From contig NZ_BMNE01000011.1 in NCBI RefSeq assembly GCF_014646295.1, positions 146,609 to 210,608 of the forward strand: DNA of 64,000 bases, read 5' to 3'. Origin of the DNA: Nocardia rhizosphaerihabitans. Lineage in GTDB: Bacteria; Actinomycetota; Actinomycetes; Mycobacteriales; Mycobacteriaceae. This document shows, in pieces, positions 44,469 through 51,989 of this stretch (its first letter is position 1; every line of letters starts with the position of its first letter). Made by a program: the position numbers and the translations under genes. The notes beneath the pieces are model-generated. The model was given only the letters and a program-made list of their open reading frames with translations. It was not told where the DNA came from and made no database searches.

Positions 44469-45832
44469 GTTACCTGCTCGGAGACAGAGCTGCGCTCGGC
44501 GGCCGGGGACGGGGACTGCTGCTGGGTGACGGCACAGCCGACGACCGCGGCCAGCAACCAGAAGTAGAAATCACTCGGGAAGATCTCGAAGTAGCTCGAC
44601 GCCACCGCCGCCACCGCGCTGGCCAGCACGGCCGCCGCGACACCGAGTGCCAGGGCCGAATCGGGCCCGCGCATCGTGCGGGACGAGCGCAGCGCCATCA
44701 GGTAGATCACCACCAGGATCGCCGAGAACAGCCACACCCCGATCGGCCCCAGTTCGATGAGCAACTTCACGTAGTAGTTGTCGGGTTGATAAGGGCGGCC
44801 ATAGATTTGGACTTCGCCGGTGGCGTACGGCAATTCCCCGGCCATCGGGCCCAGTTCCTCGACAAGCAGCCGCGCGGCCGCGGCCCCGGTCGAGCCGAGT
44901 CCGTCGCCGAAGGGATGACTGCCGACGGTCCGCATGACGGTGTTCCAGCCGGTCCCCCGATCGGCCAGGCTCGACGAGGAGAACAGCGAACTGCTGGCCT
45001 GCGACGACACCGCGATCCCGCCGATCGCGACCACCGCCACCGAGCCGACGATCACCGGCATCAACTGGCGCCGGTAGCGCACCACCGCCAGCAGCAGGGC
45101 ACCGACCAGCAGCCCGGCCAGCGCGGCACGCACCACACTCGCCGCCACACCGAGGACCAGAATCGGCGTCGTCATCAGGAACAGCCGATTGCGCGGTCGT
45201 CTGGGATTCGCGAGTGCGACCGACCCGCCGACGAGCAGGACCATCACCAGGTAGAACGCATACGGAAACGGCTGGTTGAAGGTGCTGAACGAACGCAGCA
45301 GGCCGCCGGCGAAGCGAATCGTCTCGTTGTACTTGTAGCCCATCTGCGCCAGGCCCGCGCCGCCGATCACCTGCTGGGCCAGGCCGAACAGCGCGATCGC
45401 CACCGACTCCACCATCATGATCGTCACCAGCAGGTCACGGTCGCGCGCGGTGAACGGGCGCAGATACAGGATCAGCGGGACCACGATGAAGTAGAAGAAC
45501 GTGATCTTGATGGCGAACAGTCCGAGCGTGCCGGCCGTGACGAACGCCGACACCACCCCGAAGACACACAGTGCGGCGCCGAAAGACCACCACGGCACCA
45601 CCGGACGCGCATCGGTCTGCCGGTGCGGGACGAAAACGGCCACCAGCAGGGTGAGTCCGAGCAGCGCCTCCTTCCAGCCGTTGACCTGCATCCAGCCCGG
45701 CGCGATCTCGAGCAGACCGTTGAACGGGACCAGTGCGGCGACCAGCAGCACGCCACGCTGCGGCCGGAACCGGATCCAGCGCAGGAACACCCAGCCCACC
45801 GGGATGGCGGCCAGGTACAGCAGCGGGCCCAT
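44465..45832 (-). CDS. O-antigen ligase/polymerase family protein
   Basis: A 455-residue integral membrane protein with about 12 helices and one large outer loop (about 265-345: SSSLADRGTGWNTVMRTVG, FGDGLGSTG, YQPDNYYVKLLIELG), the hallmark of the Wzy/WaaL/O-antigen ligase fold. It would polymerise repeat units or attach the chain to an acceptor on the outer side. The start is ATG 45832, five bases after the glycosyltransferase stop; the longer frame is an extension through that gene and is rejected. Coupled by GTGA overlap to the next GT4 gene. Confidence 0.88.
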   Translation of the reverse strand: MGPLLYLAAIPVGWVFLRWIRFRPQRGVLLVAALVPFNGLLEIAPGWMQVNGWKEALLGLTLLVAVFVPHRQTDARPVVPWWSFGAALCVFGVVSAFVTAGTLGLFAIKITFFYFIVVPLILYLRPFTARDRDLLVTIMMVESVAIALFGLAQQVIGGAGLAQMGYKYNETIRFAGGLLRSFSTFNQPFPYAFYLVMVLLVGGSVALANPRRPRNRLFLMTTPILVLGVAASVVRAALAGLLVGALLLAVVRYRRQLMPVIVGSVAVVAIGGIAVSSQASSSLFSSSSLADRGTGWNTVMRTVGSHPFGDGLGSTGAAAARLLVEELGPMAGELPYATGEVQIYGRPYQPDNYYVKLLIELGPIGVWLFSAILVVIYLMALRSSRTMRGPDSALALGVAAAVLASAVAAVASSYFEIFPSDFYFWLLAAVVGCAVTQQQSPSPAAERSSVSEQVT

Positions 45833-45837
45833 CGAAC

Positions 45838-46668
45838 TCAGCCCCGCCCGGCCAGGTGCTTGGTCCGCGCACCCAGGCGCACCAGCGCCTGGCGCAGCAC
45901 CTTGCCGTCGCCGGCCAGTACGTCGACCGGACCGACCAGGCCGCGGTATTCGCGCCGCGCGTGGTGGTTGAACCGCAGCACATCGGAGAATTTGCTGAGG
46001 GTCGACGTCGTGGAGGAATGGTTGAACACCGAAGCCCGGTTGATCGCCAGCACCCGGTTGTGACCGTAGAACCTGCCGCGCGCACACAATCGCGCGACGA
46101 GATCGATGTCCATCGCATAGAAGAAGTCGGTGCGAAATCCCCCGGTCGCCTCGAATTCGTGGCGCCGGAACAGGAACGCGGCGGTCGGGCACAGCTCGTC
46201 GGGCAGCTTGCGCACGAACGCGCCGAGCGCCCTACGCGACGAACACCGCCCGACCAGATTCCCCAGCCCCCGAGCCCGGGCGAGCACCGCGCCCTCATCG
46301 TCGATGACGTCGAACTTGGCGCCGGCGACGGCGACCTCGGGATCGCGCAGCGAATCGACCTGCGCCGACAGGCAATCCGGGGTGATCAGGTCGTCGGCAC
46401 AGACGAGTTTGACCAGATCGCCTCGGGCCTGGCTCATCACCCGATTCCAGTTGTCGACCATCGGCAGCACGGTGTCGTTGGTGCACAACCGGATTCGCTC
46501 GTCGTCGAAGGAACGCACCAGGTCACCGGTGCCGTCGGTGCTGGCATTGTCGAGCACGACGATCTCGAAGTCCGCGAAATCCTGCGCGCGGATCGACTCG
46601 ATGGTCTCGACAATCGTGCGTGCCGCGTTGAATGCCGGGACGCACACCGACACGGGTACCCCCACCAC
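45838..46668 (-). CDS. GT2-type glycosyltransferase
   Basis: A 276-residue GT-A glycosyltransferase. SVCVPAFNAARTIVETIESI at the N-terminus, VVLDNASTDGTGDL and KLVCADDLITPD (the DxD-type metal site as ADD) identify family GT2. It has no membrane helix. The GTG at 46668 follows GGAGG at a normal distance. It is the first gene of the minus-strand assembly operon (GT2, ligase, GT4, flippase, hydrolase, GT4) and is divergent from the Wzz-like gene across a 223-base interval with two inverted repeats. Confidence 0.92.
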   Translation of the reverse strand: MVGVPVSVCVPAFNAARTIVETIESIRAQDFADFEIVVLDNASTDGTGDLVRSFDDERIRLCTNDTVLPMVDNWNRVMSQARGDLVKLVCADDLITPDCLSAQVDSLRDPEVAVAGAKFDVIDDEGAVLARARGLGNLVGRCSSRRALGAFVRKLPDELCPTAAFLFRRHEFEATGGFRTDFFYAMDIDLVARLCARGRFYGHNRVLAINRASVFNHSSTTSTLSKFSDVLRFNHHARREYRGLVGPVDVLAGDGKVLRQALVRLGARTKHLAGRG

Positions 46669-46795
46669 AGCACATCCTCCACAACACTCATCGGGCCCGC
46701 GCCGCCCGACGCGTGCCCGTTTCGTGCACAGTACCCGCCTGGCAACCGAGATTCACATCGACATCGGTACAGATCGTTTACCCAACGCGTGGTCC

Positions 46796-46855
46796 GGGTA
46801 CCCCTGATACCCCCACGTGCGACCGAGTTAGCGGCGCAGGGGAACCCCAGCTAAC
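46796..46855. promoter_or_regulatory. Two inverted repeats in the divergent interval
   Basis: GGGTA-N7-TACCC (46796-46812) and GTTAGC-N17-GCTAAC (46827-46855, with an inner GGGGAACCCC) lie between the GT2 and Wzz-like genes, the second ending 36 bases before the GTG of the latter. They may be operators for coordinate control of the two arms of the locus, or a leader hairpin for the Wzz-like gene. Confidence 0.45.
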
Positions 46856-46891
46856 ATCGCGGAAGCAAGATCGGCGAATTGTGGGGTAAGC

Positions 46892-47980
46892 GTGAGCGAG
46901 ACCGACCCGGCGGACACCGGCGACGCGGACCCGGGGCGCCCGGCGATGTCCGGGGTGAACATCGCCGACCATCTGCGCCAACTGGTTCGCGCCCTGCCGA
47001 TCGCCCTGGTGGTCGCAGCCCTCGTCGGCGGTGCGGTGTGGCTGGTCCGCGACGGCAGCGCCCGCACCTACGAAGCGAGCCTCACCGCGCAGATCTCCCA
47101 GCAATCCATCGGCGCGGTGTTCAACGAGCTGACCCAGCCCTACATCGTGCTGGTCACCGAGAGCCGGGTGCTCTCGGATGTGGTGAAGAACGGGCTGGCG
47201 CCCTCGGAGAACGACCTGCGCCCCAGGGTTTCGGCGATGACCGGGCCCGCCCCGTCGCTGCTCATCATCAAGGCGCAAGCCGGGTCGCCCGAGCAGGCCG
47301 AAAAGCTGGTGCTGGCGGTGCAGCAGTCGCTCGACAGTGTCGCGTCCCAGATGCGCACCGAGGCCATCGCCCGTTCGGCCGCCGATCTCGAGGTGCATCG
47401 GCGGGCCGTCGAGGACACCTTCACCAAACGGCTGGCCGAGGATCCGCTGCGCCCGGAACTCAGTTTCGATGCCAGGGATGTGGCCCGCGAGATGGAGTTC
47501 CGCCAGGTTCTGGGCATGCCGCGCCTGACCGTGATCGCCAATCCGACCTCGGAACTGGTCGCCCCGCACCCGGTCCAGGAAGGCCTGTTCGCGGGGCTGG
47601 CCACGCTGATCATCGTTGCCGAGACGGTGGTGCTGGCGCGTGGTGCGCTCAGCCGCCGCACCGGTGGAGCCGGTGGGGTCAACGGTCGAACCGGTGGTTT
47701 CCGGCGCGGCCGGAAAGCTGAGACCGCGGTCGCCACAGCCGTCCCTGTTCCCACCGCGGCACCCGAGCCGACACCCGGTCCAGCCCCGACCCCGGCCCCG
47801 GCCCCGACCCCGACTCCGGCCCCGGCCCCGGCCCCGGCCCCGGCCCCGGCCCCGGCCCCGAAGCGTGACGCCAGGACCTCGACGCCGGTGGCCTACGACC
47901 CCGAGACCACGGTGCTGCCCCGGCAATGGCCGGTTCGTGCCGCCCCGGTGCCGAAGACCACCGGATCGCGCGACGGCTAG
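46892..47980 (+). CDS. Wzz-like chain-length/polysaccharide co-polymerase protein
   Basis: A 362-residue protein with two membrane helices (about 36-53 and 230-250) enclosing a periplasm-side domain, the layout of Wzz/KpsE-type co-polymerases that set glycan chain length. VNIADHLRQLVRALPIALVV precedes helix 1, and VRDGSARTYEASLTAQIS follows it, as in the family. The cytoplasmic tail has no tyrosine-kinase domain; instead it is a Pro/Ala/Thr-rich stretch (about 287-323) and a basic end. GTG 46892 is the start. It begins the plus-strand arm and stops 2 bases before the GNAT gene. Confidence 0.8.
   Translation: MSETDPADTGDADPGRPAMSGVNIADHLRQLVRALPIALVVAALVGGAVWLVRDGSARTYEASLTAQISQQSIGAVFNELTQPYIVLVTESRVLSDVVKNGLAPSENDLRPRVSAMTGPAPSLLIIKAQAGSPEQAEKLVLAVQQSLDSVASQMRTEAIARSAADLEVHRRAVEDTFTKRLAEDPLRPELSFDARDVAREMEFRQVLGMPRLTVIANPTSELVAPHPVQEGLFAGLATLIIVAETVVLARGALSRRTGGAGGVNGRTGGFRRGRKAETAVATAVPVPTAAPEPTPGPAPTPAPAPTPTPAPAPAPAPAPAPAPKRDARTSTPVAYDPETTVLPRQWPVRAAPVPKTTGSRDG
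47783..47860 (+). repeat. GGCCCC-type hexamer repeat coding a Pro-Ala tail
   Basis: Inside the Wzz-like gene, roughly thirteen hexameric units close to CCGGCC (with GACCCC and ACTCCG variants) encode alternating proline and alanine/threonine. Such a repeat is prone to slippage, always in steps of two codons, so length variation would keep the frame. Confidence 0.8.
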
Positions 47981-47982
47981 AC

Positions 47983-49281
47983 ATGGTGTTGTCGCGCATG
48001 ACATCCCCCACACCGGGCGACATGTCGCGCCTGATATTGGGCCCTGTTCGCAACGGCGACAGCATCGTTCGCCTGCGGCCGCCGCGCATGTCGGACTTCG
48101 CGCAGTGGCGTGAGATCCGGCTGCGTGACCGCGCCGTCATCGAACCGTACTGGGGCACTTCACCACTGAGCTGGGAGCAGCGGCACACGCCCCGGCACTG
48201 GGCGCGGGAGTGCCTGGTCGCCTGGTCCGAGATGCGGGCCGGGCACCGGTACGCCGGGGTCATCGAGGTCGACGGCCGGTTCGCAGGGCAGGCGGAGTGC
48301 TTCATCATCGACGCGGCCTCGGCGACAGCGGAATCCGGTGGCTGGATCGACGCGCGGTGGGCAGGCCGCGGGGTCATGGCGCAGGTGGGCGTGCTGCTGC
48401 ACGACTACATGTTCAGCACCCGCGGTGTCACCCGGGTGCTGGCACCCGTCTCATCGGACAACCGACCCGCCCTCCGTTGTGTGCGTGGCCTCGGCTACCG
48501 CCACCAAGCCACCATGGCACTGGCCTACGACGCCGGTGGGGCGCCCCGGGATCACACCTTGTCGGCGATCACCCCCGCCGACCTCGCGGCGCAGGACCTC
48601 CCCGCCCTCCTCCCGGCCGAATCAGCCTCGGTCCCAGCCGGTTCCAGCTCTGGCGGTGTGTCGCCCGCAGTAGTCGCGCTCGCCGCCGCCAGGCTGGTCG
48701 CTTGGGCCGCCCGCGAGCATCTGCGACGCTACGTGCCCGCCGAACCCGTGTCCCTGGTGGTCGCCGATCACCCGGATGCCGCGGTGCGCACCCTTGCCCG
48801 CACGGATCGATCGGACTGGCGACGTGCCGCGACAGCCCACCGCACGCGGATCACGGTGGCGGTCGGGCCCGCCGAATGGGAACGCCGGCACCGCCGGGCC
48901 GGGTGGTACCGCGCGCGGTGGTACACCCGATTCGGTCTCCGGTCACCGATGGGACTACACCTGGTGCTGCACGTGAACAATTGCTACGCAGGCGAATTCC
49001 AACTGTCCGAATCCCTGCTGCCGGGTCAGGCCACCAGCCTGTTCACCTGGGCCGACCCCGATCTCGCCGATACCGAACTCTGGGCCGCGGCGCTGCGCGC
49101 GGTCACCGAGTACGGGTTCACCGAGCTCGGGCTGCGGCGGATAGCGGCCGAGATTCCGGTCGGCGACACTGTCACCTCCGCTGTGGTTGCCGCCGCCGGC
49201 TTCGTGCACGAAGGTGTCCTGACCGACCATCGTGGCCCCACCGGGCTGTACACCGACCACGGTTTGTGGGGGCTCACCTGA
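47983..49281 (+). CDS. Tandem GNAT-domain acetyltransferase
   Basis: A 432-residue protein with two GNAT folds. The first (about 20-200) has RLRPPRMSDFAQWREIR, WIDARWAGRGVMAQVG (acetyl-CoA loop) and VSSDNRPALRCVRGLGYRH as in RimJ-like enzymes. The second (about 230-432) is more divergent but ends with LRRIAAEIPVGDTVTSAVVA and GFVHEGVLTDHRG, again RimJ-like. It probably acetylates an amino sugar of the locus. It lies 2 bases after the Wzz-like gene and its TGA overlaps the next ATG by one base. Confidence 0.82.
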   Translation: MVLSRMTSPTPGDMSRLILGPVRNGDSIVRLRPPRMSDFAQWREIRLRDRAVIEPYWGTSPLSWEQRHTPRHWARECLVAWSEMRAGHRYAGVIEVDGRFAGQAECFIIDAASATAESGGWIDARWAGRGVMAQVGVLLHDYMFSTRGVTRVLAPVSSDNRPALRCVRGLGYRHQATMALAYDAGGAPRDHTLSAITPADLAAQDLPALLPAESASVPAGSSSGGVSPAVVALAAARLVAWAAREHLRRYVPAEPVSLVVADHPDAAVRTLARTDRSDWRRAATAHRTRITVAVGPAEWERRHRRAGWYRARWYTRFGLRSPMGLHLVLHVNNCYAGEFQLSESLLPGQATSLFTWADPDLADTELWAAALRAVTEYGFTELGLRRIAAEIPVGDTVTSAVVAAAGFVHEGVLTDHRGPTGLYTDHGLWGLT

Positions 49282-50612
49282 TGCGCAGTTTCGAACGCAG
49301 TACCGCGATCCAGGCTCGCCTGCACGACCTGATTCCGGGCGGCGCGCACACCTACGCCCGTGGCGCCGACCAGTACCCGGAGCAGATGGCACCGATCCTG
49401 GTGCGCGGCAAGGGCGCTCGCGTCTGGGATGTCGACGGCAACGAGTTCGTCGAGTACGGGATGGGGTTGCGATCGGTCACCCTGGGCCACGGCTACGAGC
49501 CGGTAGTCCGTGCGGCCACCCTCGCCGTCGCCGACGGCATGAGCTTCTCGCGGCCCACCGAACTCGAACTACGTGCCGCACAGGACTTCCTGGACCTCGT
49601 GCCGGGCGCCGACATGGTGAAATTCGCGAAGAACGGCTCCGACGCCACCAGCGCGGCGGTGCGGCTGGCCAGGGCCGTGACCGGCCGGACCACGATCGCC
49701 GTCTGCGATCAGCCGTTCTTCTCCGTCGACGACTGGTTCATCGGCACCACCGACATGGCGGGCGGGATCCCCACTGTCGACACCGTGAAGTTCGCCTACA
49801 ACGATCTCGAAGCACTCGCGGCGACACTCGCGGGCGACACCGTCGCCGCCGTCTTCCTCGAGGCCGCGACAGCCATGGCCGAGCCGCTGCCCGGATACCT
49901 GGAAGGTGTTCGCGCGCTGTGTGATCGGCACGGCACGCTGCTGGTGTTCGACGAGATGATCACCGGCTTCCGCTGGGCGGCCGGTGGTGCGCAGGCTGTC
50001 TACGGTGTGACACCGGACCTGTCGTGCTGGGGCAAGGCGATGGGCAACGGATTCCCGATTTCCGCGCTCGCGGGCAAACGCGAGTACATGGAGCGCGGCG
50101 GCCTGCGCACCGACCACGACCGGGTCTTCCTGCTGTCCACCACGCACGGACCCGAGACCGCGTCGCTGGCCGCGTTCCGCGCCGTCGTGCACGCCTACCG
50201 CACCGAGGACCCCATCACCCGGATGGAGCAGGCGGGCCGGGAACTCGCCGACGGGGTGAATTCGGTCGCCGAGGGGCTCGGCATCGCGGAGTATCTCCAG
50301 GTGCGTGGCAGGCCGTCGTGCCTGATCTTCCGCACCCTGGACACCGAAGGCCTACCGTCGCAAGCCTTTCGGACACTGTTTCTGCAGGAACTGCTCGAGC
50401 ACGGCGTCCTCGGCCAGTCGTTCGTCACCTCGGCCGCCCACGACGCCGACGCGATCGCCGCCACGATCGCCGCGTGCGCGGCGGCGGCCCCGGTGTATCG
50501 CCGCGCGCTCGAGCGCGGCGCCGTCGACGGGCTGCTGCGCGGCCGCCCCGTCGCCCCCGCTCTGCGTCGCACCGCGGCGCCCCGACAGATCGAAGCGAGC
50601 ACCTACCGATGA
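49281..50612 (+). CDS. Class III aminotransferase, HemL-like
   Basis: A 443-residue PLP enzyme of the glutamate-1-semialdehyde aminomutase group. DLIPGGAHTYARGADQYPE at the N-terminus, GSDATSAAVRLARA, VFDEMITGFRWAAGG and SCWGKAMGNGFP with the PLP lysine are the landmarks. In this setting it is unlikely to make aminolevulinate; transfer of an amino group to a keto sugar or making an aminated building block for the glycan is more probable. Coupled by TGATG to the GNAT gene and ATGA to the following glycosyltransferase. Confidence 0.87.
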   Translation: MRSFERSTAIQARLHDLIPGGAHTYARGADQYPEQMAPILVRGKGARVWDVDGNEFVEYGMGLRSVTLGHGYEPVVRAATLAVADGMSFSRPTELELRAAQDFLDLVPGADMVKFAKNGSDATSAAVRLARAVTGRTTIAVCDQPFFSVDDWFIGTTDMAGGIPTVDTVKFAYNDLEALAATLAGDTVAAVFLEAATAMAEPLPGYLEGVRALCDRHGTLLVFDEMITGFRWAAGGAQAVYGVTPDLSCWGKAMGNGFPISALAGKREYMERGGLRTDHDRVFLLSTTHGPETASLAAFRAVVHAYRTEDPITRMEQAGRELADGVNSVAEGLGIAEYLQVRGRPSCLIFRTLDTEGLPSQAFRTLFLQELLEHGVLGQSFVTSAAHDADAIAATIAACAAAAPVYRRALERGAVDGLLRGRPVAPALRRTAAPRQIEASTYR

Positions 50613-51712
50613 CCCATGTCGCCCTCGTGCACGAACGTTTCACCGAGTTCGGTGGATCCGAGGCGGTGGTCGGCCAGTTCGTCGAAACCTGGCCCGACGC
50701 CGAGGTTTTCGCGCCGATCGTCGCGCCGGGCGGGCTTCGCGAACCGGTCCGCACCGTCCACGACAGCTGGCTCAGCCGGGCACACACCCTCACCGGCGGC
50801 AGGCACGCACCACTGCTGCCGCTGGTACCGCGCGCATTCCGGCGCATGCCGTTGCGTGACTTCGATGTCGTGGTCGTCAGCCATCACGCCTTCGCCACCC
50901 AGGCCACGCTGGCCACCGACGCGCCGGTCGTGGCGTACGTGCACAGCCCGGCCCGGTGGGCGTGGGATCGCGAATTCCGCCTGCAGGAGGCAGGCGGCCG
51001 CGCTGGCCAGCTCGCGCTCGGCGCGCTGGGTGCCCTGGCCCGGCGCGGTGAACTGCGCGCCGCGCCGCGGCTGACGCACGTCGTCGCCAACTCCCACGCG
51101 GTGGCCCAGCGGGTCACCGACTGGTGGGGCCTGCCCGCCTCGGTGGTCAACCCGCCGGTGCAGGTCGCCCGGTTCACCCCCGATCCGAGCGTGGCCCGCG
51201 AGGACTTCTTCCTCTGCGCGGGCAGACTGGTGCCCTACAAGCGCGCCGACCTGGCGATTCGCGCGGCACAGCGCGCGGGCGTTCGCCTGGTCGTTCTCGG
51301 AGAGGGACGCTTCCGCGCCCAGCTCGAGGCGATCGCAGGTCCGGAGACGACCTTCCTCGGCGCCACCTCCGCCGAGCAGCTGCAGGACATGTACCGGCGC
51401 TGCCAGGCACTGCTCATGCCCGGCATCGAGGACTTCGGCATCGTCCCCGTCGAGGCGATGGCGTGCGGCGCGCCCGTGCTGGCCGTCGGCGCCGGCGGTG
51501 CGCTCGACACGATCCGTCCCGGCGTCACCGGTGAGTACGTGCCCGCCGGTTCCGATGACGACGTCGTGGCGGCGCTGGCCACGGTGATGCGCGACTTCCG
51601 TTCGGCGAGCTACGATCCGGCGAAGATCCGCGACCACGCGGGCAGCTTCGCGCCCGAGGTGTTCCGCGCCAGGATGGCCGCCGTCGTCGACGACGTGCTC
51701 GCGGACCGATAG
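50609..51712 (+). CDS. GT4-type glycosyltransferase
   Basis: A 367-residue GT-B glycosyltransferase. HERFTEFGGSEAVVGQFVE at the N-terminus, HSPARWAWDREF in the acceptor half, FLCAGRLVPYKRADLAI and GIEDFGIVPVEAMACGAPV (E-x7-E) in the donor half; the order and wording resemble the WbaZ/mannosyl- or rhamnosyltransferase subgroup. ATG 50609 overlaps the aminotransferase stop. It is the last gene of the plus-strand arm and of the polysaccharide locus. Confidence 0.93.
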   Translation: MTHVALVHERFTEFGGSEAVVGQFVETWPDAEVFAPIVAPGGLREPVRTVHDSWLSRAHTLTGGRHAPLLPLVPRAFRRMPLRDFDVVVVSHHAFATQATLATDAPVVAYVHSPARWAWDREFRLQEAGGRAGQLALGALGALARRGELRAAPRLTHVVANSHAVAQRVTDWWGLPASVVNPPVQVARFTPDPSVAREDFFLCAGRLVPYKRADLAIRAAQRAGVRLVVLGEGRFRAQLEAIAGPETTFLGATSAEQLQDMYRRCQALLMPGIEDFGIVPVEAMACGAPVLAVGAGGALDTIRPGVTGEYVPAGSDDDVVAALATVMRDFRSASYDPAKIRDHAGSFAPEVFRARMAAVVDDVLADR

Positions 51713-51989
51713 CGGCAAGTTGTCCGAAACTCACAGTTACTGAAATTAACTGTCACACACACCCTTTGACCTGCGACGACAGGTGACCATTCCCACACGG
51801 CGACCGGGCGCCACGAGCTTGCCCAGCAAGGTTACTGACGAGTACGGTAAAGGCCAGCCGGGACGACGAGGTGCCCGGTTTCTCTCCAGCCATCTGCTGC
51901 TGGACTTCAACCGTTGATGCCCGCATCCACCGCCGCATGCCGGATCACTGTTGCACGACACCGTGTTTCGAGAATTTTCAGGAGGGGCG

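Noticed and set aside
44420..46063. 547-codon plus-strand open frame opposite the ligase gene
   Set aside because: Dominated by Arg, His, Gln and Gly without a hydrophobic core; the minus strand encodes a clear membrane protein.
47783..47860. Repeat array considered as CRISPR or minisatellite
   Set aside because: It is a short in-frame hexamer repeat without spacers; it codes for a Pro-Ala tail.
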